Assembly: GCA_963377175.1 (NCBI GenBank)
Contig: CAUJNA010002702.1
Location: forward strand, 632,820-696,819
Length of the DNA: 64,000 nucleotides
Reading direction: 5' to 3'
From: Effrenium voratum
Taxonomy: Eukaryota; Sar; Dinophyceae; Suessiales; Symbiodiniaceae
This document shows, piece after piece, positions 12,380 through 23,261 of this stretch (position 1 is its first letter; each line of letters opens with the position of its first letter). The notes under the pieces were generated by a model. The model worked only from the letters and a program-made list of their open reading frames with translations, did not search any database and was not told the origin of the DNA. The position numbers and the translations under genes were made by a program.

Positions 12380-12859
12380 CTATCCTCCTTTGTCAAGCTT
12401 CCTGGCAGATGAAGCTTGCAGGATTCCATCCCTGCTCAGCTCAACCTTCGTGATGAGCTGGCTCATCTTCACTTCCTCTACACAAGGACGTCCACCTTTC
12501 TGGAGCCAGATTCTTGCCGGTCCAAGTGCAGCAGGCACCACTTCACACGCAGTCCGCCGATCTCGGGCGCGTGCTTGTGAACATGACTGCAAATTTGCAA
12601 CTGATGTGACTTGCCCAATCGCACACAGCTTCGGACCGTATCCTTTTAGGAACGTAATAACGCCCCCAATCTTCAGGACGTACTGCTTACCCTTCTCTTC
12701 ATCGTGAACTCGACCTGCAAAGTTTCTCCTTTGATCATCTAGGTCTTGGGTCCGAATCGAACTGGATTTCATCTCTGGCATCGGCGGTCCGGGAGCAAAA
12801 CAGAATCCTCGGCATGGGTGGCAAGAGGCTGGGCGCCGTCGGTCCGGCCAATTGGCCAA
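12380..12859 (-). pseudogene. Minus-strand retroelement-like frame of unknown domain
   Basis: The frame includes GRVHDEEKGKQYVLKIGGV followed by ITFLKGYGPKLCAIGQV. This is regular, non-random sequence with alternating charged and hydrophobic residues. It lies between RNase H-like and RT-like pieces on the same strand. I recognise no domain. It may be part of a polyprotein linker or of the integrase region. Confidence 0.3.
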
Positions 12860-13737
12860 CTGCAGCCTGTTCCCGTTCCCTTTACACGAAGCGACTTTTC
12901 AAGGGCCGGTCAGACCCTTCTTCCACGGCCACGCCCTTTCGCCCCCAGTCCGACAGGCCCGGAGCACGCCATACCACAGGATCTCCGACCCCACCTCTGA
13001 GATGATTCTTCACAACCTTGCGCGCAGCCTTGCCTTGTAAATTCCCAACTCATCCAGGGACCAAGCTCCTGTCCAGGTCTCGGGCCCGGGATTGGTGGTG
13101 TGCGCCCTCGCCGCATCCTTGACAACGATCCCAAGCATCTTCTGCACTTCTTGATGGTCTTTGGATTGAGCCTCAACCCAAGCCAGTCACTTCAAAGTTT
13201 GACACCCCCGCCGAAGCCCTTGCTTCTTGAGCAAGTCGACCGCTATCCTCAAAGCTGTAGACATGCCCAAAAGGGTGCACGTAATCAACAACCACCCACC
13301 TTTTTGAAGAGTAGACGAGCCGGCGGGCCTTCTGCTCGGTCTCACGACGAAAACCGCTGTCGGCCTACATCTGCTCTCACATCCTTTGCCAACCAAGTCC
13401 CGCCTGCGCCCGACCGACGTCTGCCCGACCCCGATCAGTCCGATGAGACAGTTGAGTGTTCACCACACTCCTGTGACAATGCCAACTCAGCCCCTGGAGA
13501 GAGCCCATTCAGGCTCAAAGCTCTCCAGAGAACAAACGGTCAGAACAGCTCCGTCCGGCTCAACGGCCCAGACAGTCTGGCACAAACACTTTGCAACCTG
13601 GTCCCTGCAAAATTTCGGGCGAACGCCCCTTGTCGCAGCGTCCTTTCATCAGCGCCCCACCCTTGCCTGGCATCTGGACGGTGCGCCCCCAGATCCTTCT
13701 TTTTTTGTGCTTCGACTACAGCATCTTGCGAATCTCG

Positions 13738-14283
13738 TCAGACGCACGACGGGCGCCGGCTGAAGACATAGGTGCGCTCACTGGCCAGACCAGCCAAATT
13801 CTGACTATGGTCCTTCACAGTGCCTTTCGGCACTGAAGCGTAGCCCTTGATCGGCTCCACGGCGAACTCAAGACCCAATTCCGGGCAGGCCGCCTTCAAG
13901 AGGCCCGCTTCGGGTTTGTTCTCCACCACCGCGGAGCTACTGCCCAAATGGCTTTCACCCGAGCCCACGCCAAGCAAATCTCCTGCGCTTCTTTGCACAA
14001 TCCCCGCGACGATTCCTCCGTGCCCGAAACCGACAACGAAGTCCGGCCCTTATTCCGCAATGGCCCGGGCCAGCTTGGCGGCAGAAGTCAACAAGTCGAC
14101 TCTAGCCCTTTTGACCTTCCGGTCCACTTGCAATCTGCCGGTGGCCCCATCAAACTGCGCCCAGACTCCATCGTCATCCTCGAAGTCTCCATAGCACGGG
14201 CGAACTGTCAACGTCCACTCGGGCATCTTAAACTCTTCACAAACCAGTTGAAGCGCCTTCCCGGCGTTATTCTCGTAGTCCAC
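13738..14283 (-). pseudogene. Retroelement polyprotein segment with in-frame TAA
   Basis: The frame runs from 14283 to 13738 with one in-frame TAA at 14050-14052. Upstream of it lies an acidic FEDDDGVWAQFDG segment and a basic/alpha region. Just after the stop comes FVVGFGHGGIVAGI. A glycine-rich GQGG/GHGG motif of this type follows RNase H in a family of dinoflagellate retroelement polyproteins that I remember, with unknown function. The single stop in an otherwise sensible frame marks decay or an error. Neighbouring RNase H-like sequence lies immediately 5' on the minus strand. Confidence 0.4.
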
Positions 14284-14823
14284 TGCTCTTCAACTTCGCC
14301 GCGACGAGCCCATGAATGTAGGAAACGTCCTCCCGCCCATCTGGGCGTGGTCGCCCACAGCCCATGGCACTGGCCCCTCCGATCTCGTCCGACAAGTACT
14401 GGTCCAAGTCAAAGCCCCGTAGTTGCCCAGCGATTTCTTGGACGTCCAAGGTCCGTTGCTCAAAAAGCTCGTCACGCCTGCTGCATCCGTCGCCCAATTT
14501 AGCTGTCTGAGGAGTTTCACGCCCCCTCCGATGTCCGACTTTTGAGCTCTGGTCAGATTTGCATGGTCCGCCCAGCAGATGGCCCGGATCGTTTTCAGGA
14601 CTTTCCTCGAAGCGCGCTTCACCTCGAGCTGCGCAAACGCTTCTTGGGTGCGAGGAGGCCACGCCTGTTGGGGAGGTGTCAGACACTTGCTGTGAGTGAG
14701 AAGGACTTTCATCTTAGTCCGACCCCGACTCATCTGGAGTAGCCTCCAACCGCGAGCCCGGACACGTCGGCGATCTGTTCCAACAGACACTCTCCGGCTG
14801 CGGCGGTCGCATCGAGAGCTCAA
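14267..14823 (-). pseudogene. Ty3/gypsy-type RNase H fragment, frameshifted
   Basis: In the frame 14290-14823, residues about 85-95 read WADHANLTRAQ. This matches the TDHxxL motif of Ty3/gypsy RNase H. In a second overlapping frame (14267-14686) AKLGDGCSR followed by RDELFEQRT corresponds to the element's RNase H end (the ADaLSR-like block). A frameshift therefore separates the two halves at about 14510. Together they support a gypsy-class RT/RNase H tail on the minus strand. No intact enzyme remains. Confidence 0.45.
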
Positions 14824-15160
14824 TTTGCTCCGTCATCATCCGCTTGATGGCCTTCCCAGCTTTGCACCCATCCGTATTTGCTGATCCTAAACCGCCTTCC
14901 GGAAAGATCCCACCCAGCTTCTGATAGGCATTCAGGATCTTTGCAGCGTGACCGTACTCTCCGCAGATCTCTTGATTGAGATCTTGGTTATTGCCCGAAA
15001 AAACACGAATTGGTTTGAGTCCGCCCGCTAGGTGAGGCACGAATGATAAATGCGAGAACGCCCAGGCACTTCCAACGCGCCACGCAAATGTATTTTTGGG
15101 ACGGTCCTGGCTGTACAAAGCGTCTGCATCGAGCAAGGATTGCAGAATGCGCCACTCCAC
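14714..15160 (-). pseudogene. Minus frame 5' of RNase H-like piece
   Basis: A 148-codon frame contains SGNNQDLNQEICGEYGHAAK and KAIKRMMTEQIELSMRPPQ. The sequence looks protein-like and continues into the RNase H-like frame on the same strand, so it is probably an upstream part of the same polyprotein. No named domain is recognised. Confidence 0.3.
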
Positions 15161-18105
15161 CCCCTTCGGCCAAGGGCTTAATGAAGCTTATGGCGATGTT
15201 CTGAAGTGAACTCTGGCAGATCCAAGACTGAGTCTGCAATGGTCTATGATCCTTGGAATGTGGCTTCCAAACAGGATTCCACGCAGCACTGATCAAACAA
15301 TCACAAATGAACAAGGTGATTCAGGGCCTACAGATTCACACAAGCAGCTTTGCTGATATACAGATACACACGGCCATACCAGCGTGTGACACGAATGCGA
15401 GGTCTTGCCAAACTGTGGTGGTACGTGGCAAACATGTTTGAGTGGTGATGAGCAAGCTCTTATCGTTCTGTCATTGTTAACAAGCTCGCCCAGCAACCCT
15501 TGCATGTCGATGCAGCTCGGATAGAATAAGAAAGTGCATGGCACATGTCAGAAAAGAGTCTGTACAAGATACCTGGCATTGAAAGTGCAGTAAGTCGTGC
15601 CGCTCGCAGCCTCTTGAGCCCGTAGGCTAGGTTTGAAGCGTAGAAAGTCGAAAGCCCCTGCAACTTGTGTTTGAGCCGAACAAACTAATGCCTGACACGC
15701 ACACACCAACACACAACTGCGTAGGGAGGGTCTAGTGCTTTGGATGCTAATGTGAATCATTGCGCCACCCACATTGATTCGAGAAGCTTCCCATCAATGC
15801 AAATCTTCGCCTAACAGAAAGTGCTGTCCGTGCATCTGGCACATTGACATGACCCTGTGTGTCATGCCTGTGGCCCAAATAAGTGAGGGTCGTGGCGGCG
15901 GAAAGCTCAAATCCTCAAAATTGGGGAATTGGGAATGTCCGCGCCTTAGTAGTCATTCTGATCTCACAATTGTCACACCTTTTTAACGGGTTCAAGACCA
16001 TCCCGCCCAAGCAAGGCTTTGGACAAGTGACAATCATTGTCGTGGAGTATCATCGACCCATTGCTTGTTGGTCTCCCTACTTGCGGCATCCAAGAGATCT
16101 GAGAATCATGCCCACGCTGAAGCACTGGCCCTCGAGTTCGGCGCCGTCTGCATTCCAACACCAAACGTGTTGAGTATCTGCTTGCGGCGCACACTGCCCG
16201 AGCTCAAGCAGGCTTGGACATCAGTCTGGAACTTGCCAAGAGATTCCCAGCGCTCCCAGCGGTCTCTCGCCCGAGGAAGTTGCCAAAGCCGCTTGGGCCA
16301 CGTGACGCCTTGTGGGGAACGCTGGATACCTCAAGGTTCAACGCGGCTCCCAGAAACCAAATAGCTACAACAGCCCCTCTAAAGCCCGAAATCACCTTGC
16401 ACCAACTGGTACGGCTCGGGAATACGCACCAGCTGCACCAAACAGCATCCCTAGCACGTTGGTCTCCATATCGGGAAAGAAGTCAGAAGCCCTATTTTAA
16501 CAAAAACTTTCAGCCAGTAATGAAAAAACTGATACGAGTGCAAACACATGCCGAATGTTGGAACCCAAGGAGGGCAATTGTGGTGAACCGGCACCCCGGC
16601 TGAAACGTACACGGTCCACGGGCTAAAGCCACCGCCATGAACAGTGGTCAAGGAATTCAGCCATTCGTCTGCAACCAAGGGTCCTAAAACTTTCCAATGT
16701 TAAACTGGGAGCGCGAGCAAGCCATAGTCAAAGCGGTGGATTGGGTCCGTCAGTAGACGTCCAGCCCTAGAATGTTGGCACATGTGGATGGCGCTTGCCT
16801 GAGGGTGGACGAATGCCCCGTAAAGGCAGCACCGAACGATGCGCGCGCTAACATGAGCAAAGAATAAGTCTCCAAGTCCAATCAAAAGTCGTAACCTCTG
16901 CTCTGCCCGAGTCTTGCTACCGCCACTACGAAAAGCAGCTTCTTCTGCAGGATCAACAGCCTTCTTTGGGCTACCAAAGATGGAACAACAAATATTTTTG
17001 CTCCCAACAACTTGTTCCTCATCTTGCCTGAGATGGCCCAAAGTCCATCGACAACACATGATCCATCATGCGTTGCAGCCCACCCAAGTGGCCAGTGCTC
17101 GTCTATGCTCTTCCAGTGCATCTGAGAAGCTGTGATGTACTGTCCAGGCTGTGTGAGTCTCTAGCTTCAGCCGCTTGTTGCCAACCTGTCAAGTTACGTG
17201 GACATAGCATGCGACTTTGTCTTCAGAACATGTGTGTTGACCTTGAGATCCAACTTCTTGTTTTGACACCTAGAAGCCCCATGGGCCAGGGGAAAAAAGA
17301 ATTGCTTGTCAAGGCGTGGTGAGAAATTCCCCCGTCATTCAAGGCGATCAGCTGGGTGAGGCAACAGCAGCAACCCTGGTCGTTTTTTCAGGAAACCTGG
17401 CCAAGACTCGACTGATGACATGTGGCACGAATCTCAGTCGCTCGGGTTTCATCTTGTCTCATTCGCTCAACTCTGCCTGGATCTCGGAGACCTCCGCAAA
17501 GCTGCATCGCCGGTTCCGAACCTAAAGGCAACAGCGAGTGGTTCGTCTGGTCTCCAGTTGACTGACATTCGGGTGTGCATCGTACAAAAAAATTCTTTGG
17601 TGGGCATTATTTTGGAGATTCGTGTCCCATTAAAAAACACAGCAGATAGGGCCATGTGCAACCGGTGGGTTGCCTTCATTCCAGCTATCCCCAGGCTGGG
17701 CAGCCCGGGCTCGGTGGGTACCGCCGTAGGTGCCCTCATCCTTGAAGCGCTCTTGCAGGTGCTCGACCTCTGGCCCTAACACGTTCTCGGGCTCCTGCCT
17801 GACGCAAAAGGAAACACGTCACTGAGTCCCGAATGGCAGGCGGCCAAGCCATATCCAACAGGATAGAACGCCACATTTCTCTTCTGACAATGCGACTGGT
17901 TTCCACCGGAAAAATACCAGTAAAGCCGGCGAAGCTGGTGGGCGGAAGTTCCATAACCAAAGAAAATTGACGTAGGAAGCGTCCGCGCAAAGAAGAAAGA
18001 GTCAAACACAAAAAGTACAAGGAAGGGCTCTAGAGAAGAGAGGAACTGCGCAGCAGGCGCGCTTCGCCCGCCGAACCCTCTATAGACCGCGCGCATCAGA
18101 GCCCT
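15161..18105. other. No supportable gene
   Basis: Short frames occur on both strands without recognisable motifs. No satellite or RNA gene is seen. The longest frames (about 120-130 codons near 16.2 and 17.4 kb) lack coding character. Confidence 0.45.
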
Positions 18106-18290
18106 CTCGCTGCGGCGCCGTGCGAATTTGCAAAGTGCAAAGCGCACACTGCGGCGACGTGCGCATTTGCAAACTGCGCTCTCGCTGCGGCGGTGCGAAT
18201 TTGCAAAGTGCAAAAATCAAACCCTCTGCGGGGGCCGTGCGTGTCGGAGAACTCTCGCTGTGGCGGCGTGCGAATTTGTAAAGCGCGAAA
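18105..18290. repeat. Degenerate tandem repeat around GTGCGAATTTGCAAAGTGC
   Basis: Four degenerate copies of CTCTCGCTGCGGCG followed by GTGCGAATTTGCAAAGTGC occur, with spacing of about 35-65 bp. A pyrimidine-rich tract (CCCTTCC, TCTGTCTCTTTC) follows to about 18430. Confidence 0.7.
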
Positions 18291-18545
18291 GTCGTTTTCC
18301 TTCCCTTCCCTCCCCTTCCCATCCCTTCTTTCTGTCTCTTTCTACATCTTTTTCTCTGTCTGCTTCTGAAATCTCTGCCTGCCTATCTATCTACCTACGT
18401 TTCCGTCTATCTCTGTGTCTATCATTCTTTGTCTCAACCAAGCAGTCAATCAATCGAACAATGCGTCTACCTGTCTATTCTCACTTTGCATTTGTCCAGG
18501 TTTCTATCTAATGTCTGTATCTATGGATCTGTCTAAATATATATT

Positions 18546-18965
18546 CAATGCAACTGATGCTACTGTCCTATGCCCAGAGCACGACAAGCTGTTGTCTTTT
18601 TGACAGCTGTGATTTCGAAATGTGTTGCTGCAGCGCTACATCCAGCGCACCTCGCTTAAAAAGGGCGCACTTGACGCTGGCAATTTCTGAAGCCATCATC
18701 ATGCCGAAATGAAGGAGTTCAAATGAAACGCAGCACCATAGCCTTTCAAGGCCAGGGCTGGCAACGGGGGAAAACAGGAAAAGCTTGAGAGAAAAATTGC
18801 GGGCGTATCCCAACCGCCTTCAATGGGATTAGGGACCTTGGAGGTGGTACAATCCAACTGATGCTACTGTCCTATGCCCAGAGCCCGAAAAAACTATTGT
18901 CTTTTTGACAGCTGTGATTTCGAAATGTGTTGCTGCAGCGCTACTCGCTTAAAAAGGGCGCACTT
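18546..18965. repeat. Pair of about 120-bp direct repeats next to recombinase end
   Basis: Copy A (18546-18672) and copy B (18850-18965) share CAACTGATGCTACTGTCC, CAGCTGTGATTTCGAAATG and CTTAAAAAGGGCGCACTT with few changes. B lacks about 11 bp present in A. Copy B ends 40 bp from the stop codon of the minus-strand tyrosine recombinase frame. DIRS/PAT/Ngaro-type elements end in split direct or inverted repeats. This pair could be part of such a terminus, or a local duplication of element 3' sequence. I did not find a matching copy at the element's other side. Confidence 0.75.
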
Positions 18966-19005
18966 AACCCATTCCGATATGCAATCCAGGCTCTGGTAGA
19001 AACCG

Positions 19006-20448
19006 CTACTTCAGTCGGGTATTGATGACCGATACCAGTCTTTGCTTGGCCTTTTCGACTTGGCTCTTCACAAACTTCCAAGCTCGTTGCAGAAGGCCAT
19101 GCTTTTCATACCTATTGACAGAGCTCTTGGCTGCCCACCTGCCCCGCTTTTGAGTGGCCCGTAGATCTCGTCGACGGTGACAAGCATCGTTGCTAGCACT
19201 ACTGTCTCGGACTATGTGAGGGAGGACCACCGGAGACGAGTACTCAAGCAGCCCACATGTGTTATGCAAAATCCGCTCAAACTGAGCTAAGCTGATGTTC
19301 GGAAACAGGCGATGCTCTGTGTGCTTGTGCAAGTAGTTCATCACTTGCGTCATCCATTTCCGTTCTGGAAGATTTCCCAGACGGATCGAATCATCCGCCT
19401 TGCCAGTTTTCGAGCGAGCTTGCATCTCCGCAGGAAAAAGCACCAATGCCCAACAAGGGTACCAGCGCCCCACAGGTTCCACCACATTGTCCCATGTCAG
19501 CTCAATGGCTTCACTAGGTCTACGGCAACCATCAAACTGCAGCAGCAGAAGGCACATGAAGTCCAACCTTGACTGAGACAGCTGTACCGCCACATCGAAG
19601 ATCAGCTCCTCCGGAACTGGCAGCTGCATACACCCACGCTTCAACATCCGCCAACTGGCCAAAGTTTCCTTGGCATTCGGCAAAAAGAGAGCCTTTGGGA
19701 TATCACATTGCAGCAGCTGCAGGCCATAGATAAGATAGGACCCAACTCTAGGCTCAGCCCCTTCCCGCTCATGCATGTAGGTCATGTACTTGACAACCAT
19801 AGCGTCCAGGTTGCCCTTGTTCACTCTCAGCTTCTGCCGCCTCGCCCATGTGAGAAACCCCGCTTGAAGATGTAGGTCAAGACAACCCCCTGCTTGATAT
19901 AGGATCTGGCATCTTCGGCAGCGATGGGCTTGAAGGAGTCGGTGTTCTTGACCCCCTCCGCATCCATCTTGTCTCCTTCTGTGAGAGGCTTCCCGGAGTT
20001 GCCGATCGAACCAGCCATTGTCCTCACCATTTTCTTCAAAGAAGGAGTCCTGGGCCAGCGAGACTATCTTGCTGGTCCACGCCTCCACCAAGGCCTTTGA
20101 GTAGGCTCCGGCCGTGGGGGTCTTGTTCTCGTAGACCCACTTGTCGCTTCGCTTCACTTTCCAGGCGCCTCGAAGCTGTTCGTGTCGATGCTGTCCATTG
20201 CAACGTCTGGCCAGCGCTAAAAGCTCAGGTCTGTTGGTGAGGATTGCTGTGCCCTTCCTATACGGTGACCCATACATGCAAGCATCAAAAACGACTAGAT
20301 AACAACGAGGATCTCTGAGGAGCTCGGCAATGGGATGAAACTTCCAGAGCAGGGACCCCCAGGGATTTTCCAGTGTACACGCAATATTCTTCTCCAAACA
20401 TATGCGTATCAACACTGCAGAAAAAGCTGTACCCCCAGAAGCTCCCAA
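19006..20448 (-). pseudogene. Tyrosine recombinase (with MTase-like C-terminus in same frame)
   Basis: This 480-codon frame is the longest non-repeat frame in the window. Residues 1-130 continue the methyltransferase-like domain. Residues about 195-480 form a phage-integrase-type tyrosine recombinase. Box I Arg is at 309/310 (FDGCRRPSEAIELTW), a candidate Lys at 348-350, HIVR at 411-414 supplies the His and Arg, GRW has Trp438, and the nucleophile Tyr447 lies in NRYEKHG. All catalytic positions are present. Residues 150-195 look out of frame; a more natural acidic sequence is open in another frame at 19827-20039, so two compensating indels are likely. It would integrate the circular cDNA. The first Met is only the frame start. 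Confidence 0.8.
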
Positions 20449-20690
20449 CCTCTAGCCCGAGCCACATTCTTGATCGCATGTCGAGCGCGGCTCCAAACCG
20501 TGCACGGTGTGCCCAGGCGCAAAAACCAAATAAGTGACATAGAGACCAGTTGTATAATGAGTTGCTGTGTGGAGACTCGTGAAAGGTCATGATGGGGTCC
20601 ATGATGCAAACGCTGTCAAAGTGCGAAGCCCTTTGCGTTGAAGTGCCGCTGATAAACCCCCTGCTCCAGCAAAGAGTTCCAAACATTGTT
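20060..20690 (-). pseudogene. Cytosine-5 methyltransferase-like domain, frameshifted
   Basis: Three C5-MTase motifs follow in the correct order in three minus-strand frames. LELFAGAGGLSAAL at about 20682-20641 is motif I (AdoMet binding). GTPCTVWSRAR at about 20513-20481 is motif IV, with the catalytic Pro-Cys kept. CTLENPWGS near 20377 is motif VI, ENP instead of the usual ENV. AGAYSKALVEAW further on resembles the C-terminal motif. No clear target-recognition domain is seen and the domain is shorter than a typical DNMT. Retrotransposon-borne cytosine methyltransferases have been reported in dinoflagellates. Two frame changes break it here. Confidence 0.65.
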
Positions 20691-21746
20691 TGTGACCAGG
20701 TTGAAGGGAAACAGGCGAAACCAAGGGTGTTGAGGGAGTGGATCCTTGCTCATAGGAGTGCGCAGTGACATGTCTGCCCAAGATTCCACTATCACCAGAT
20801 GCCCAAGCTTTCTCCCAGGATCGAAGGTGCGGGATGGGCCGTCTGCAACATTGTATTGCGTGCGTACATGCCGGATTCGCCATATAAATCTGCATCCAAA
20901 AACGTATCCACATGCTCGTCTACAGAGGTTATTCAACAGCATGGATGATGACCGACCCTTCTCACAGCTAAGCACCGTAACAAGGTTATCACCCAAAGAA
21001 AACACCATCTTGCCCATATTGGAAACACTGTGCGCCCACCTTCGCAACCCCATCAACAAGACTCGACCCTCCTTGCCATTGATGTGCTTTTGCAAACTTC
21101 CAACGGCCTGACGAAATCAGTGTCCATCGGCTGCTATCATGCCACACATCACGGACTGGAGGGTGAGAGACCGCCTCCATGAGCGTACTTGGTCTTGACT
21201 TCGCACTCCAAAACAACTGCTGCTTTTTGGCTCGCATCTTTCTGGGCTCTGAAGATTCCATCCGCTGCCGCAACTCACGTCCATGGCCAGTGATAACACC
21301 CAGCGAAGGCTGAGCAGAATGGCCATAGGAATGAAGGTCACTCATCGCCTCCTCATCATCTCCAAGGGTGGCAGCGCGTTCGTCCAACCGACCTTCCAAG
21401 AACCGCCACTTCTCTCGAATCGTGACCTCCTTGCCAATCCTTGCAGAACTGGCCTTGGTAGACATCAGGGCAAATCCGTAAGTTGAGGAGTCACCCAAAT
21501 GCACTGTCTCCGATCTAGGAGCTGTAAGCTCATGCTCCACCAGAAACACCCAGCCCATAATTTGTCGCAGCTCCCGTCGAACGTTAGGCCACATAGGAGC
21601 CCGCCGCCCCAGGCGCGTAGCTGAAAACTTGTAAACTGCAGGCAAGAAAGCCCCAGGCGGTTCAACTGGAAAAAGAAGTTGGTGTGCCCAAGCCACACTC
21701 GAAGCAAATCGCCCGACACCCGCTTCCTCTTCAAACTGACCGCCAT
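20616..21746 (-). pseudogene. RT connection and RNase H domain, frameshifted
   Basis: The RT tail passes through three frames. In frame 21696-20989, VHLGDSSTYGFALMS carries the first RNase H Asp (residue 69, about 21490). In frame 21095-20616, GRVLLMGLRRWAH gives the acidic/helical block. FSLGDNLVTVLS (Asp36, about 20990) and NVADGPSR (Asp85, about 20843) give the later catalytic positions. This matches the RNase H pattern of retroelements, which removes RNA from the RNA:DNA hybrid. At least two indels separate the pieces, so no intact enzyme is encoded. Confidence 0.7.
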
Positions 21747-22579
21747 GCTCTCGAAGTCTTATTCCTTATGAAGACCTGGAGCCAAAGTTGAACTGAAGCC
21801 CCAATGACTCCACCTCTTGCCTGTCCAGCTGGGTCCGTGATCTCAACGGGGGTGCCAAGTGCTGCAAAGCGCTGCGCAATGCCATTCATCGTGGCATCAA
21901 CTTGATCAGAGCTGGCCCCAACCACATTGACGTTGTCCACATAGACGCCAACCACTGGGCCAGAACGAACATCCGGGCAAGGAACCTTATCGCGAAGAAA
22001 ACGGTCGCCTGCCAATCCTGAACCCAGCTGCGATTGGTGAACCACCACCTCGTTAGCCAAGAAAAGGGCCCAGGACCAACCCATGGCCATGCCACCAAAA
22101 GCAAACCAAAGCTGCTCGTGGTCTGAAGGTTGGACAAAGCCCCCCAGCTCATCATCATAAATGGGACCAACGTTGAAACCCAGCTTCGTGAGGTCAGACA
22201 CCGATGCCCTATCATCAGTGCAGAAATATGATGCCAAAGGTGCCACCGAGAAATTGTAAAAGCAATCCCCCACGTCACCTGCAGACATGGCAAAAGCCGG
22301 AAGCTCCATGACCTCACCAACCCCATCCACGAAGTCGGCGAAATCCAAGTCCATGAAGCGCGAAGGAGTGCTAAGTTGCGTACACGGTGGTCTCTTTTGC
22401 TTGGCATTCGCATCACGAGCATCCACAATCAGTCGCTGCATTCCATCCTTCTTGGCAACTGTGAAGAATGCCACCCTCCCTTTTCGCCGCCGTCTGAAGG
22501 TCAAAAGGCCTGAAGAATCCAAAGCCCTGCAAAGCACCAGGATCCCAGTAAGGCTCCACTGGATCAGAACCGTTGACAT
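21731..22579 (-). pseudogene. Reverse transcriptase domain (DIRS-like), YVDN active site
   Basis: The 282-codon frame holds the RT fingers and palm. Residues 41-55 (VAKKDGMQRLIVDAR) are the first conserved block. GDVGDCFYNF at 101-110 is motif A, with Asp102 and Asp105. FGGMAMGWSWALFLANE at 161-177 is motif B. GVYVDNVNV at 211-219 is motif C. The second motif C aspartate is Asn216, so the box is YVDN rather than YxDD. I recall YVDN as frequent in dinoflagellate DIRS-like RTs, but that is from memory. The domain copies element RNA to DNA. It continues 3' in other frames towards RNase H at 21.6 kb, so the protein is broken here. The start shown is simply the first Met of the frame. Confidence 0.8.
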
Positions 22580-23261
22580 CCGCCTCCAGCTCGACAGGGG
22601 ACTTCTCGATGAAGTACTGGTAGTTCTTCAAGTAGATGCTAACCTCAGGTGGCAGAAGGTCTTCCGCAGGCTTGACACCCAAGCGCCGGTGCAAAATCTT
22701 GATCTTGCTCAAGTCCGTAGCAACTAAATGAGCAGCCTCCTGTGAATACAGGTTTGCCTTCGCCGTCATCTGCTGAAGGGCCTCGTCAGCATCTAAGTCA
22801 GGCGGCCCCCCATGACTTTCAACCCTCCTCCATACATCCTCCATGATCCATTCTTGCACAGAAGTCAGTGGAAGGTGTGAACTAGCTGTCTGAAAAGGAA
22901 CTGCAGCGAGGTCATTCAACGTCTTGAAGGAATGATCCACCCGCTGTCGCAGCTCTTGCACCGGGCCCCCCCTCCGCTGTGCTGCCCAGGTCAAACGGGG
23001 CAAGGGAAAAGGGTCCCCATGCTTCCGATCATCTGATCGGAACCGAATTCCGAAATCACTCCATGCGTCGGCCATGTTGAAGAGGTCGACGAGGAAAGAG
23101 ATCCCCGGCCGAGTCAGCCCCTCCGTTGGCAGCAAGGCTACTTGTTCTGGCCGGCTTGCCTTTCTTTTTCTTCTTCTTCTTCTTGTTGGCTTTCTTCCGA
23201 GAGTCACCCGGTCCATCATCTTCAGAATCGTCATCAATGTCATCCTTGCCTTTGCCACCAC
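22413..23261 (-). pseudogene. Pre-RT linker of DIRS-like element, frameshifted
   Basis: After the lysine-rich end of the Gag-like part, the reading continues in another frame from about 23100. It carries NMADAWSDFGIRFRSDDRK, then VQELRQRVDHSFKTLNDLA and a charged alpha-helical region. It ends where the RT frame begins near 22510, needing a second frameshift. No catalytic motif is visible. It probably supplies the N-terminal extension of the RT. Confidence 0.5.

Noticed and set aside
9698..13771. Long plus-strand frames (up to 249 codons) between 9.7 and 13.8 kb as genes
   Set aside because: They mirror the minus-strand retroelement-like frames in GC-rich DNA and show no motifs of their own.
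18310..18440. Polypyrimidine tract as a splice or regulatory element
   Set aside because: No adjacent gene or exon supports it; it grades into the local repeat.
20060..20690. Bacterial restriction-modification methyltransferase
   Set aside because: The domain sits between RNase H and a tyrosine recombinase in one retroelement and lacks a restriction partner.
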